Shown: piece by piece, positions 8,096 through 16,627 of the stretch | How the letters are laid out: every line of letters starts with the position of its first letter | Numbering within the stretch: position 1 is the first letter of the stretch | Assembly (NCBI RefSeq): GCF_008806595.1 | Contig: NZ_VZRB01000004.1 | Coordinates: 186,001-250,000, forward strand | Direction: 5' to 3' | Length of the DNA stretch: 64,000 nucleotides | From: Streptomyces luteolifulvus | GTDB lineage: Bacteria > Actinomycetota > Actinomycetes > Streptomycetales > Streptomycetaceae | Notes under the pieces: model-generated | Seen by the model: only the letters and a program-made list of their open reading frames with translations | The model's database searches: none | What the model was told of the DNA's origin: nothing | Program-made: the position numbers and the translations under genes

Positions 8096-8878
8096 GTGCT
8101 TGTCCTGCTGCCGCCCTCCGAAGGCAAGGCGTCCTCGGGCCGGGGCGCCCCGCTGAAGCTGGAGTCGCTGGCGTTGGCGGGGCTGACCGCCGCCCGTGAG
8201 GCCGTACTCGACGAGCTCGTCGAGCTGTGCGCTGCCGACGAGGACAAGGCGCGCGAGGTGCTGGGGCTGAGTGAGGGGCTGCGGGGCGAGGTCGCGAAGA
8301 ACGCCGGGCTGCGGACGGCCGGGGCGAGGCCGGCCGGGGAGATCTACACGGGTGTGCTGTACGACGCCCTCGGTCTGGCGTCCCTGGACGCGGCCGCGAA
8401 GCGGCGTGCGGCCCGGTCTCTGCTGGTGTTCTCGGGGCTGTGGGGTGCGGTCCGGGTGACCGACAGGATTCCGTCCTACCGCTGCTCGATGGGGGTGAAG
8501 CTGCCGGGGCTCGGGGCGTTGGGCACGCACTGGCGTACGCCGATGGCCTCCGTGATGTCCGAGGCGGCCGGGAACGGGCTGGTGCTGGATCTGCGGTCCT
8601 CCGCGTATGCCGCCGCGTGGCGGCCGAAGGGCGAGGCCGCCGGGCGGACGGCGAGCGTGCGGGTGCTGCACGCGCCGACGCGGAAGGTCGTCAGCCACTT
8701 CAACAAGGCGACGAAGGGGCGCATGGTGCGGAGTCTGCTGACCGCGGGCGTGGCGCCCTCGGGTCCGGCGGAGCTGGTGGAGGCGCTGCGGGACCTCGGG
8801 TACGTGGTGGAGGTGGAGGCCCCTGCGGGGGCGGGGAAGGCGTGGACGCTGGATGTGCTGGTGACCGAGGTCCACTGA
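8096..8878 (+). CDS. yaaA: Peroxide stress protein YaaA (DUF328)
   Basis: A 260-residue cytoplasmic protein of the YaaA family, which in E. coli lowers intracellular free iron during H2O2 stress. Family blocks are visible: LVLLPPSEGKAS at the N-terminus, EIYTGVLYDALG, LVFSGLWGAVR, IPSYRCSMGVKLPG and VSHFNKATKGR. GTG at 8096 is preceded by GGAGAAGGAG. It is divergent from the RNB ribonuclease gene with a ~75-bp shared promoter region. Confidence 0.88.
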   Translation: MLVLLPPSEGKASSGRGAPLKLESLALAGLTAAREAVLDELVELCAADEDKAREVLGLSEGLRGEVAKNAGLRTAGARPAGEIYTGVLYDALGLASLDAAAKRRAARSLLVFSGLWGAVRVTDRIPSYRCSMGVKLPGLGALGTHWRTPMASVMSEAAGNGLVLDLRSSAYAAAWRPKGEAAGRTASVRVLHAPTRKVVSHFNKATKGRMVRSLLTAGVAPSGPAELVEALRDLGYVVEVEAPAGAGKAWTLDVLVTEVH

Positions 8879-8888
8879 CCCGTCATTG

Positions 8889-8918
8889 CAGCATGTGCAA
8901 CATGCTTTGCGCATGCTG
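8889..8918. promoter_or_regulatory. GCATG-rich nested palindrome upstream of the aldolase gene
   Basis: Between yaaA and the aldolase gene there are three GCATG/CATGC units. Positions 8891-8905 form the perfect palindrome GCATGT-GCA-ACATGC, and CAGCATG (8889-8895) pairs with CATGCTG (8912-8918). It lies 24-53 bp before the aldolase start, a good place for an operator, and it has no run of T. No regulator gene is adjacent, so its partner is unknown. Confidence 0.45.
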
Positions 8919-8941
8919 ATCGCCATCGGCACGATGTCGCC

Positions 8942-9592
8942 ATGGCCCCTCCCATGACCGGGTCCGTGCTGGACCTCGCGCCCGTCGTGCCCGTCGCGGT
9001 CGTCGAGGACGCCGCCGATGCCGTACCGCTCGCCCGGGCCCTGCTCGCCGGCGGGCTGCCGGCGATCGAGGTGACGCTGCGGACACCTGCGGCGCTCGAC
9101 GCGATCCGGGCGATCACGGCGGGCGTCCCGGAGGCCGTGGTCGGGGCGGGGACGGTGATCACGCCGGAGCAGGTGTCGGCGTCCGTGGCGGCGGGGGCGC
9201 GGTTTCTGGTGAGCCCCGGCTGGACGGACGTACTGCTGGAGGCGATGCGGGCGTCCGGGGTGCCGTTCCTGCCGGGGGTGTCGACCGCCTCCGAGGTCGT
9301 GGCGCTCCTTGAGCGCGGGGTGCGGGAGATGAAGTTCTTCCCGGCGCGGGCCGCGGGCGGCACGGCGTTCGTGCAGTCGCTCGCCGGGCCGCTCCCGCAG
9401 GCCCGGTTCTGCCCGACCGGGGGCATCGGCCCGGCCGACGCGCCGGAGTACCTGGCACTCCCCAACGTCGGCTGTGTGGGCGGGACATGGATGCTGCCGC
9501 CGGACGCGGTCGCCGCGCGGGACTGGACGCGGATCGAGCAGCTGGCCCGGGAGGCGGCCGGGCTCAGGGACGCAGGTGCGAGGTGTCGTTGA
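8942..9592 (+). CDS. eda: KDPG/KHG aldolase (2-dehydro-3-deoxy-phosphogluconate aldolase)
   Basis: A 216-residue class I aldolase of the KDPG/KHG family, cleaving 2-keto-3-deoxy-6-phosphogluconate to pyruvate and glyceraldehyde-3-phosphate, or 4-hydroxy-2-oxoglutarate to pyruvate and glyoxylate. The Schiff-base lysine is in MKFFPA and the general acid/base glutamate in IEVTLRT. VGAGTV, FLVSPG and PTGGI (phosphate loop) are all present. ATG at 8942 has no strong ribosome site. Its 3' end overlaps the convergent RNase H/phosphatase gene by 29 bp. No Entner-Doudoroff partner gene lies nearby. Confidence 0.88.
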   Translation: MAPPMTGSVLDLAPVVPVAVVEDAADAVPLARALLAGGLPAIEVTLRTPAALDAIRAITAGVPEAVVGAGTVITPEQVSASVAAGARFLVSPGWTDVLLEAMRASGVPFLPGVSTASEVVALLERGVREMKFFPARAAGGTAFVQSLAGPLPQARFCPTGGIGPADAPEYLALPNVGCVGGTWMLPPDAVAARDWTRIEQLAREAAGLRDAGARCR

Positions 9593-11069
9593 AGAGCCGC
9601 ACGCTCGCGTTGCCGTCCGCGTAGTACGCCACCGCCGACAGCGAGGCCGCTGAGAGTTCCATGCGGAACAGGGACTCGGGCGGGGCGCCCAGGGCGAGCC
9701 GTACGAACGTCTTGATCGGGGTGACGTGCGAGACGAGCAGGACCGTGCGGCCCGCGTACGCCGAGACCAGCTTGTCGCGGGTGGCGGCGATACGGGTGGC
9801 GGTGGCCGCGAAGCTCTCGCCGCCGCCGGTCGGTTCGGCCTCCGGGTCGGCCAGCCAGGCGTTCAGGTCGTCCGGGTAGCGCTCGCGGACCTCGCCGAAG
9901 GTGAGCCCCTCCCAGGCGCCGAAGTCGGTCTCGCGCAGGCCGTCGTCGATGCTCACGTCGAGGCCGAGCCGGGCGGCGACCGCGGCGGCGGTCTCCCGGG
10001 TCCGGGCGAGCGGCGAGGCGACGACGGCCTGGATGGTGCCGCGGCGGGCGAGCGCGGCGGCGACCCGCTCGGCCTGTTCCCGGCCGACGTCGGAGAGGGA
10101 GGGGTCGGTGCCGCCGCTGCCGGAGAACCGCTTCTGCGGGGTCAGCGGGGTCTCACCGTGCCGCAGCAGTACGAGGGTGGCGGGCGCCCCCAGATCGGCG
10201 GGAGCCCAGCCGGCGCTGGGCGCGGCCACCGTCCGCGCGGCCCTCACATCCGCCTCGGCCTTGGCGCCGCCGCCGGCCGAAGGCTCCGCCGCCTTGGAGG
10301 AACCCTCCGCCTTGGAAGAACCCTCCGCGGTGCCGGCACCCCCAACCGGCGCCGCACCCGCCGCCGCATCTCCGGGCAGGCCCGACCGCTCCGACCGCGC
10401 CGCGCCCCCCGCGGCGGATCTCGCAGCAGCCGCGTCCGGTCCGGCCTCGGCATCCGCGCCGACCGGACGCTCCGCCCGTCCGCGGCGGGAAGCGGGGGCG
10501 GAAGCCTCCGCCAGCGCCGCACGCGCCCGCGCCGCACCCGCCGCCGCATCTCCGGGCGGGCCCGCCGGCTCGGGAGGCGCGGCCGCGGCCGCCCTCGCCG
10601 CGGACGTCGCGGCGGCCGCGTCCAGTTCCGCGGTGGACGTCGACGCAGACCACTGTTCGCCCCGTCGGCCCGCGTCCATCGCCTCGTTGGCCAGGCGGTC
10701 CGCGTGTTTGTTCTGCTCGCGGGGAATCCACTCGTACGTGACCTGCGCCGGCGGGAGGACCCGGCTCGCCTCCGTCGCCAGGGGCTTCATGTCGGGGTGT
10801 TTGATCTTCCAGCGGCCCGACATCTGCTCGATGACGAGCTTGGAGTCCATCCGGACGTGGACCGTGGCGGCGGGGTCAAGTTGGCGGGCGGCGAGCAGTC
10901 CCGACAGCAGGCCCCGGTACTCGGCCACGTTGTTCGTGGCGATCCCGATGTACTCCGCCGCCTCGACGAGCGTCTCCCCCGTCGCCGCGTCCAGCACCAC
11001 GGCACCGTAGCCCGCCGGACCGGGGTTGCCCCGCGATCCGCCGTCGGCCTCGACGATGAACTCCCGCAC
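9564..11069 (-). CDS. Bifunctional RNase HI / acid (histidine) phosphatase
   Basis: A 501-residue two-domain enzyme. Residues ~1-140 are RNase HI (VEADGGSRGNPGPAGYG, AEYRGLLSGL, MDSKLVIEQM, NKHADRLANEA, giving the D-E-D-D set) that cuts RNA in RNA/DNA hybrids. The C-terminal ~200 residues are a histidine phosphatase (VLLRHGETPLT, LVSHVTPIK), the CobC-like module with alpha-ribazole-phosphatase activity in mycobacterial homologues. Between them is an unusually long (~160 residue) Ala/Glu/Gly linker with internal repeats (GDAAAGAA twice, EGSSKAEGSSKAA). The start is GTG at 11069. It follows the zinc-ribbon gene by 13 bp in an operon with Nif3. Confidence 0.9.
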   Translation of the reverse strand: MREFIVEADGGSRGNPGPAGYGAVVLDAATGETLVEAAEYIGIATNNVAEYRGLLSGLLAARQLDPAATVHVRMDSKLVIEQMSGRWKIKHPDMKPLATEASRVLPPAQVTYEWIPREQNKHADRLANEAMDAGRRGEQWSASTSTAELDAAAATSAARAAAAAPPEPAGPPGDAAAGAARARAALAEASAPASRRGRAERPVGADAEAGPDAAAARSAAGGAARSERSGLPGDAAAGAAPVGGAGTAEGSSKAEGSSKAAEPSAGGGAKAEADVRAARTVAAPSAGWAPADLGAPATLVLLRHGETPLTPQKRFSGSGGTDPSLSDVGREQAERVAAALARRGTIQAVVASPLARTRETAAAVAARLGLDVSIDDGLRETDFGAWEGLTFGEVRERYPDDLNAWLADPEAEPTGGGESFAATATRIAATRDKLVSAYAGRTVLLVSHVTPIKTFVRLALGAPPESLFRMELSAASLSAVAYYADGNASVRLFNDTSHLRP

Positions 11070-11082
11070 GCCGCAGGCCCCC

Positions 11083-11826
11083 TTACAGACCGGACTCGGC
11101 GGTGCGCACCAGGATGCGGCGGCAGTTCTCGCAGCGGACGACCGTGTCGGGCGCGGCCGCACGGATCTCGTTGATGTCGGTGATCGACAGCTCCTGGCGG
11201 CAGCCCTGGCAGGTGCGCTGGTACAGCTTGGCCGCGCCGATGCCGCCCTGCTGCTCGCGCAGCTTGTCGTAGAGCTTCAGCAGGTCCGCCGGGATCGCGC
11301 CCGCGATCACCTCGCGCTCCTTCGTCACCGACGCCGCCTCGCCGTCGATCTCCTCGAACGCCGCGTCCCGGCGGGCCGTGGCATCGTCGATCTTCGACTG
11401 GACGGAGCCGACCCGCCCGGTCAGTTCGCCGACCCGCTCCTGCACGGACTCGCGGCGCTCCATGACCTCCAGGACGACGTCCTCCAGGTCGCCCTGGCGC
11501 TTGGCGAGGGAGGCGATCTCGTGCTGGAGGTTCTCCAGGTCCTTCGGCGAGGTGACCGCGCCGGAGTCCAGGCGCTGCTGGTCACGGACGGCGCGCTGGC
11601 GCACCTGGTCCACGTCCTGCTCGGCCTTGGTCTGCTCGCGGGCGGTATCGCTCTCCTCGGTCTGCGCGGCCACGAGCAGGTCGCGCAGCTGTGTGAGGTC
11701 CTTGTTCAGCGACTCGATCTCGGTGTGCTCGGGCAGGGACTTCCGCTTGTGCGCCAGCTGCTGCAGGCGGACGTCGAGGGCCTGGACGTCGAGGAGTCGG
11801 ATCTGGTCGGCGGGCGCGGCGTTCAG
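11083..11826 (-). CDS. C4-type zinc-ribbon coiled-coil protein, CTG start
   Basis: A 247-residue protein. The N-terminal ~180 residues form a long coiled coil (Lys/Glu/Gln-rich heptads such as DLENLQHEIASLAKRQGDL). The C-terminus is a zinc ribbon with CQGC and CENC pairs. Homologues resemble bacterial flagellar- or RNase-linked zinc-ribbon proteins, with no proven role in Streptomyces. The family's N-terminal sequence NAAPADQIRLLDVQALD is complete only if translation starts at CTG (11826). An in-frame TAG lies 7 codons upstream and no ATG, GTG or TTG intervenes; GGGAG sits 7 nt before CTG. CTG overlaps the Nif3 stop as CTGA. Confidence 0.88.
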   Translation of the reverse strand: MNAAPADQIRLLDVQALDVRLQQLAHKRKSLPEHTEIESLNKDLTQLRDLLVAAQTEESDTAREQTKAEQDVDQVRQRAVRDQQRLDSGAVTSPKDLENLQHEIASLAKRQGDLEDVVLEVMERRESVQERVGELTGRVGSVQSKIDDATARRDAAFEEIDGEAASVTKEREVIAGAIPADLLKLYDKLREQQGGIGAAKLYQRTCQGCRQELSITDINEIRAAAPDTVVRCENCRRILVRTAESGL

Positions 11827-12689
11827 TTGGGGGCTCCCAGTGCGCTAGAGGTCGGGTTGGACGCCGCGTGGGCGGTCCACGGGTCGGTGACCGTCTGCGA
11901 GACGTGGACGCGAAGGCCCCATCCGTTTCGGTCGGAGATCTCGTCGAGCTGGGCGGCGGCCAGCTCGCACCAGGGCCACTCGGTGGCCCAGTGCGCCGCG
12001 TCGAGCAGCGCGAGAGGACTGTGGGCGCGAGCCCCCATGAATTCGGACGCGGGGTGGTGGCGCAGGTCCGCGGTGAGGAACGCGTCGACGCCGGCCGCCC
12101 GTACCTGGTCGAAGAGGCCGTCGCCGGAGCCGCCGCTGACGGCGACCGTGCGGACCCGCGCCTCGGGGTCACCGGCCACGCGGATGCCCTGCGCGGTGGC
12201 GGGCAGCCGCTCGGCGGCGCGGGCGGCGAACTCACGCACGGTGAGCGGGTGGTCCAGTTCGCAGACGCGGCCGAGGCCCCGGCGGCCGGACGGATCGGCC
12301 GGGTCCGGCACGAGGGGGCGTACGACCCGAAGGTCCAGGGCCCCGGCGAGCGCGTCGCTGACGCCCGGGTCGGCCGTGTCGGCGTTGGTGTGGGCGACAT
12401 GCAGCGCGATGTCGTTCTTGATGAGGGTGTGCACCACACGGCCCTTGAAGGTGGAGGCCGCGACCGTCGTCGTACCGCGCAGATAGAGGGGGTGGTGGGT
12501 GACCAGCAGCCCGGCGCCCAGCTTCACCGCCTCGTCGACGATCTCCTGCACCGGGTCCACGGCGAACAGGACCCGGGAGACCTCCTGTTCGGGGTCGCCC
12601 ACCACGGTGCCGACCGCGTCCCAGGACTCGGCCCGCTCGGCGGGCCACAGGTTCTCCAGCGCGGCGATGACTTCAGACAGACGGGGCAC
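11823..12689 (-). CDS. Nif3-like dinuclear metal-centre protein
   Basis: A 288-residue member of the Nif3/YbgI/GTP cyclohydrolase I type 2 family, a toroidal hexamer with a dinuclear metal site. Metal ligands are visible in LLVTHHPLYLRG and HVAHTNADTADPGVSDALA near the N-terminus, and in DLRHHPASEF and LLDAAHWATEWP near the C-terminus. The start is GTG at 12689, with TTG at 12695 as an alternative; AGG lies upstream. It heads the leftward operon Nif3 - zinc ribbon - RNase H/phosphatase, an arrangement common in actinomycetes, with a 4-bp CTGA overlap to the next gene. Confidence 0.9.
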   Translation of the reverse strand: MPRLSEVIAALENLWPAERAESWDAVGTVVGDPEQEVSRVLFAVDPVQEIVDEAVKLGAGLLVTHHPLYLRGTTTVAASTFKGRVVHTLIKNDIALHVAHTNADTADPGVSDALAGALDLRVVRPLVPDPADPSGRRGLGRVCELDHPLTVREFAARAAERLPATAQGIRVAGDPEARVRTVAVSGGSGDGLFDQVRAAGVDAFLTADLRHHPASEFMGARAHSPLALLDAAHWATEWPWCELAAAQLDEISDRNGWGLRVHVSQTVTDPWTAHAASNPTSSALGAPN

Positions 12690-12893
12690 GTGCAAAGGCT
12701 ACCTGGCGTTCTCGGGCGTGGAACCGGCGCCGGTCACGGAAACGGCCGGGACCGCTCAGGGCTCCGTCCAGCACATTCGCCCCCGTTTCCTCAGGCGAAT
12801 CGTTCCTGGGCCACCCTTATGTGTGAAGTGGCCGCTCGCGGCTCTCCGGCTGTGCGTACGAAAACTACCTTCGTAACCGGAGGTGACCAGACG

Positions 12894-14135
12894 ATGACGG
12901 CCTGTGAGATCGAGTCTGTTGCGGACCACGGGGAAGAGGCCGCGCAGGCAGGGTGCTCCATCACGGCGGACGGTGCCTACGCGGCCCGTCTCGTGCCGGC
13001 CGGCGACTCCTGGTTCGTGGAGCGCTGGACCCTGGGCCCCGAGCCCTATGCCGTGCCGCTGCCCGCCAACCAGCCGGAGGAACCCGGCACCGAAGTGCAG
13101 CCGATGGGGGACGGACGTGTCCTGATCCACCGGCCGGCCGCCGGACGGCACATGTTCTCGCTGCTCTACCCGGCCGGGCCCGGGACGGGCGAGCTGCCGC
13201 TGGGCGTGGTCGACTGCCCGGACACCGGCGTCCGGCTGCGGCTGCTGCCCCCGGCCCCGTGCGGCCGGAAGGCGTACGCCCTCGCCGTGGGACCGCGTTC
13301 CAGCGCCGTGTGGCTGGTGGCGGGCGGCGAGTTCGGACCCCAGCACCTCGCCGAGATCCCCGGGCGCTGCTCGGGCGGGGTGTGGCTGGACCGTGCGGGA
13401 CGGATGCTGGCCCTGGACCGGGAGGCCGGCGGCCGGACCAAGTCGGTCGTGGTGGACCTGGAGCGCGGCGGCGAGGTCTCCCCCCTGCTGCAGATCACCC
13501 CGGGCAGCAACGACCGGCTGCTGCTCGCCGCCCCGGACAGCGGGCTGCTGCTGATCCGCTCGGACGCGCCCTCGCCGGGCCGGGACCGGCTGGGCTGGGG
13601 CATCCTGGGCAGCACGCTGCCGGTGCGCTTCCCGGAGTATCTGAAGGTGCCGGACTGCACGCTGACGCCGTTCGCGATCCAGCCGGGCCAGGTGCTGACA
13701 CCGGAGCAGTGCGCGGTGGCGCTGCGCGTGGACGGTCCGGCGGGCACCTGGGTGGCGGTGTGGCGGCCCGCCCAGCGCCAGGTCCACCATCTCCCCGCGC
13801 CCGAAGGGTGGTTGACGGGGGCGGGGCTGTGGACCACGGACGGGGTGCTGCAACTGCCGTACAGCACGGCCGAGGTGCCGTGCGGGGTGCTGCGGCTGGG
13901 GATGCCGTCGGCGGCGCCGCGGGGAGCGGGCGACGCGGACTCGGAGGTTCCTATACGGGACGGTACGGCGGCTCAGGCCGCGCAGGCCACGCGAGCCGTG
14001 TACGGCACCTCGGTCCCGGTGCCCCTGACTGTGCCCTCGCCGGGCGAGCCCTCGGAACCGGGTCCTCCGGATTCCGCCGCCGCGCGTCCTGTGCCATTGC
14101 AGCAGGCACCCTTGGGACGTCTTGTAACGAACTAG
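12894..14135 (+). CDS. Conserved Streptomyces protein of unknown function (413 aa), propeller-like
   Basis: ATG at 12894 with an excellent GGAGGTGACC site at 5 nt. The product is cytoplasmic (no signal or membrane helix) and rich in short beta segments with repeated patterns such as GRVLIHRPAAGRHMF, AVWLVAGGEFGP and RLLLAAPDSGLLLIRSD, suggesting a beta-propeller-like fold. The last ~90 residues are a low-complexity Pro/Ala tail. No catalytic motif is recognisable. The short gene at 14230 follows, but in its own transcription unit. Confidence 0.75.
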   Translation: MTACEIESVADHGEEAAQAGCSITADGAYAARLVPAGDSWFVERWTLGPEPYAVPLPANQPEEPGTEVQPMGDGRVLIHRPAAGRHMFSLLYPAGPGTGELPLGVVDCPDTGVRLRLLPPAPCGRKAYALAVGPRSSAVWLVAGGEFGPQHLAEIPGRCSGGVWLDRAGRMLALDREAGGRTKSVVVDLERGGEVSPLLQITPGSNDRLLLAAPDSGLLLIRSDAPSPGRDRLGWGILGSTLPVRFPEYLKVPDCTLTPFAIQPGQVLTPEQCAVALRVDGPAGTWVAVWRPAQRQVHHLPAPEGWLTGAGLWTTDGVLQLPYSTAEVPCGVLRLGMPSAAPRGAGDADSEVPIRDGTAAQAAQATRAVYGTSVPVPLTVPSPGEPSEPGPPDSAAARPVPLQQAPLGRLVTN

Positions 14136-14229
14136 TGCCGGTTGGCGTGGCCGCCTGGATTCGCCCCGAGGTGGGTTGGTTAGACTCGCCCGGCTTTAAA
14201 AGATCATGTCGACGGGGTGAATCCTTCTG

Positions 14230-14391
14230 ATGAGCGACGCAAGCACCATGCAGCCGCTTTCCACCGAGGCCCAGGAACAGTCCGGCCACGGCCGGCACCG
14301 GGGCCCGGTCTCGGTCCACGACGGTGAGACGGCCCCTCGCGGCCGTCACCGCAAGCCGTCGGTCGAGGAAGCCGAGGCGGCGGCTGCCTGA
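14230..14391 (+). CDS. Small hydrophilic protein (53 aa), unknown
   Basis: ATG at 14230. It encodes a 53-residue His/Arg/Glu-rich protein (GHGRHRGPVSVHDGETAP, RGRHRKPSVEEAEAAAA) with strong GC3 bias. A TAGACT -10-like element lies at 14181-14186, and a perfect terminator starts 13 bp after the stop, so it looks like a free-standing gene. No family function is known to me. Confidence 0.6.
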   Translation: MSDASTMQPLSTEAQEQSGHGRHRGPVSVHDGETAPRGRHRKPSVEEAEAAAA

Positions 14392-14403
14392 CGGTACGTC
14401 TGA

Positions 14404-14439
14404 AAGGGGCCCGCGCGTCGAGCGACGTGCGGGCCCCTT
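14404..14439 (+). terminator. Strong intrinsic-type terminator
   Basis: AAGGGGCCCGC at 14404-14414 pairs perfectly with GCGGGCCCCTT at 14429-14439; CGTCG/CGACG inside the loop extends the stem. It separates the small gene at 14230 from the convergent SDR gene and can act in both directions. Confidence 0.8.
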
Positions 14440-14488
14440 CCCCATGGCCCACGTCCGTATTGCCCACGTACGTATTGCCCCGCGGTTC

Positions 14489-15427
14489 CTACCCTCGCTT
14501 GAGTCCCAGCACCTCCACCGCCCCGAACGTCTCCCCCTCCGGGCGGCCCGCGTAGTGCGGGGTGAGCAGGGCATCCAGCTCGTCATGGGTGAACGTGTCC
14601 TGCTTGCTGTCGAACCTGGCCTGGACACGCGGTCGTTCGACGACCGCCACCATGCCTCCGTGCACCACGAGCAGCTGGCCGTTGACGCGCCCGGCGGCGG
14701 GCGAGGCCAAGTAGCCGACGAGCGGGGCGACATGTTCGGGCGCGAGCGGGTCGAGGCCCTCGCCCGGCTGCTGGAGGCCCGCGAAGACGTCCTCCGTCAT
14801 CCGGGTGCGGGCGCGCGGGCAGATCGCGTTCGCCGTCACGCCGTACTTGGCCAGGGCGAGGGCCGTGGAGGTGGTGAGCCCGACGATTCCGCCCTTCGCC
14901 GCCGCGTAGTTGGGCTGTCCGGCCGAACCGGCCAGGAACGCTTCCGAGGAGGTGTTCACGATCCGCCCGTACACCGGGGTGCCGGCCGCCTTGGACCGCT
15001 CGCGCCAGTGTGCGGCGGCGAAGCGGGTGGTGTTGAAGTGGCCCTTCAGGTGGACGCGGATCACCGAGTCCCACTCGTCCTCGGCCATGGAGAAGACCAT
15101 GCGGTCGCGGAGGATGCCCGCGTTGTTGACCAGGATGTCGAGCTTGCCGAACTCGGCGACCGCCGACTCGACGAGTTCTCGGGCCTGTGAGAAGTCGGCG
15201 ACGTCTCCGGTGTGGGCGAGCGCCTTGCCGCCAGCCGCCCGGATCTCGTCGGCGACCTGTTCGGCGGGGGCTGCGGAGGCCTCGCCGGAGCCGTCCCGGC
15301 CGGGCTGCCCGTAGTCGTTGACGACGACGGCCGCACCCAGCCGGGCGAGTTCCAGCGCCTCGGCCCGGCCCAGGCCCCGGCCCGCGCCGGTGACGACCGC
15401 GGCGAGTCCTTCGAGTGGCAGTGACAT
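14489..15427 (-). CDS. SDR-family oxidoreductase (17-beta-hydroxysteroid dehydrogenase type 4-like)
   Basis: A 312-residue short-chain dehydrogenase. The NAD(P) loop is VVTGAGRGLGRAEALELARLG; DVAD and NNAG follow, and the catalytic set is Ser in VNTSSEAFLAG with YAAAKGG (Tyr/Lys). Its length and C-terminal extension resemble Hsd4A-type hydroxyacyl-CoA dehydrogenases of beta-oxidation and steroid side-chain catabolism. The preferred start is ATG at 15427 with GAGG upstream. It is the last gene of the MaoC-ADH-SDR operon (33-bp gap), which begins behind a KstR-type box. Substrate assignment is inferred from neighbours. Confidence 0.88.
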   Translation of the reverse strand: MSLPLEGLAAVVTGAGRGLGRAEALELARLGAAVVVNDYGQPGRDGSGEASAAPAEQVADEIRAAGGKALAHTGDVADFSQARELVESAVAEFGKLDILVNNAGILRDRMVFSMAEDEWDSVIRVHLKGHFNTTRFAAAHWRERSKAAGTPVYGRIVNTSSEAFLAGSAGQPNYAAAKGGIVGLTTSTALALAKYGVTANAICPRARTRMTEDVFAGLQQPGEGLDPLAPEHVAPLVGYLASPAAGRVNGQLLVVHGGMVAVVERPRVQARFDSKQDTFTHDELDALLTPHYAGRPEGETFGAVEVLGLKRG

Positions 15428-15460
15428 GCGCATCCTCAAAGTCGTTGAGTCTCTATGTCG

Positions 15461-16537
15461 TCAGATCTCTATGCAGGTACGCAGGGCCGTGCCGGTGCGC
15501 ATCTGGTCGAGGGCCTCGTTGATCTCGGCGAGCGGCACCCGGTGTGTGATCAGGCCCTCCAGATCGATCCGGCCCGCCCGCCACAGGGCGATGGTCCGCT
15601 CGTAGGAGCGCAGGACGTCGCCGCCGCCGTACAGGGACGGCAGGATCCGCTTCTCGTCGAAGAACAGCTCGAACATGCTGAGCTGGAGGAGGTCGTCCAT
15701 GGCTCCGGCGCCGACGACCACCAGGGTGCCGCCGCGGCGGGTGTTCTCGTACGCCGTGCGGGCGGTGGCCGAGCGGCCGACGACCTCGAAGACATAGTCG
15801 AAGCCCTCTCCGGCCGTGACCTGCTGCTTGGCATCGGGCAGCTCGTCCGGCGAAACGACCCTCGTGGCCCCGAACCTGAGGGCGGACTCACGGCGCGAGG
15901 CGATCGGGTCGACGGCGACGATCTCGGCGGCCCCCTTCAGCCGCGCCCCCTGGATGGCGGAGATACCGACGCCGCCGCAGCCGATGACGGCGACCGACGA
16001 ACCGGCCTCCACATCCGCCGTGTTGAGGACGGCGCCGAGTCCGGTGGTCACCCCGCAGCCGATGAGGGCCGCGATGTCGTAGGGCACGTCGTCGGGGACG
16101 GGCACCGCGCAGCCCGCGTCGACGACGACCTCCTCGGTGAAGGTACCGGTGCCGGCGAAGCCGAAGAGGTCCCCGCCGGGGCGCTTGAAGTTGGGAGTGC
16201 CGGCGTTCATGAACCCGGCCAGGCACAGTTCGGTCTGGCCCCGCTTGCAGGCGGCACACGCCCCGCAGGCGGGCAGCCAGCACACCACGACCCGGTCGGC
16301 GGGCTTCAGATGGCGCACACCCTCGCCGACTTCGAGGATCTCGCCCGCGCCCTCATGTCCCGGCACGAAGGGAGCCGGCTGAGGCAGCACCCCGCCCATC
16401 GCGGACAGGTCCGAATGGCACAGCCCCGTGGCCCGCACCCGAATCCTCACCCGTCCGGGTCCGAACCCCACCGCCTCGACGTCGTCGAGAACCTCCAACT
16501 TGTCCTGACCGATCTCGTGCAGTACGGCTGCGCGCAT
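15461..16537 (-). CDS. Zn-dependent alcohol dehydrogenase (class III-like MDR)
   Basis: A 358-residue medium-chain dehydrogenase. Catalytic zinc ligands are in GLCHSDLSAMGG and PGHEGAGEILEVGEG, and Cys in IGCGVTTG. The structural zinc loop CGACAACKRGQTELC is complete. The Rossmann motif is VAVIGCGGVGISAIQGA. It oxidises an alcohol or hydroxyacyl substrate with NAD+. It is the middle gene of the MaoC-ADH-SDR operon, 90 bp after the MaoC stop. The context suggests a role in fatty-acyl or steroid side-chain breakdown. Confidence 0.88.
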   Translation of the reverse strand: MRAAVLHEIGQDKLEVLDDVEAVGFGPGRVRIRVRATGLCHSDLSAMGGVLPQPAPFVPGHEGAGEILEVGEGVRHLKPADRVVVCWLPACGACAACKRGQTELCLAGFMNAGTPNFKRPGGDLFGFAGTGTFTEEVVVDAGCAVPVPDDVPYDIAALIGCGVTTGLGAVLNTADVEAGSSVAVIGCGGVGISAIQGARLKGAAEIVAVDPIASRRESALRFGATRVVSPDELPDAKQQVTAGEGFDYVFEVVGRSATARTAYENTRRGGTLVVVGAGAMDDLLQLSMFELFFDEKRILPSLYGGGDVLRSYERTIALWRAGRIDLEGLITHRVPLAEINEALDQMRTGTALRTCIEI

Positions 16538-16627
16538 GGTGCGGCTCCCCTCAACAGTGGTCGGTCTCAGACGATGGCGGTCTCGGGCGATGGCGTGCTC
16601 GGGGCGGTTCTGCCGGGGATGGCGTTC

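Noticed and set aside
9726..11174. Long plus-strand open frame opposite the RNase H/phosphatase gene
   Set aside because: It is a mirror of the high-GC minus-strand gene; its text is Arg/Gly-rich without family motifs and the true gene has all RNase H and phosphatase residues.
11868..12893. N-terminal extension of the 413-aa gene over Nif3
   Set aside because: It is antisense shadow of Nif3; ATG at 12894 with GGAGGTGA is the evident start.
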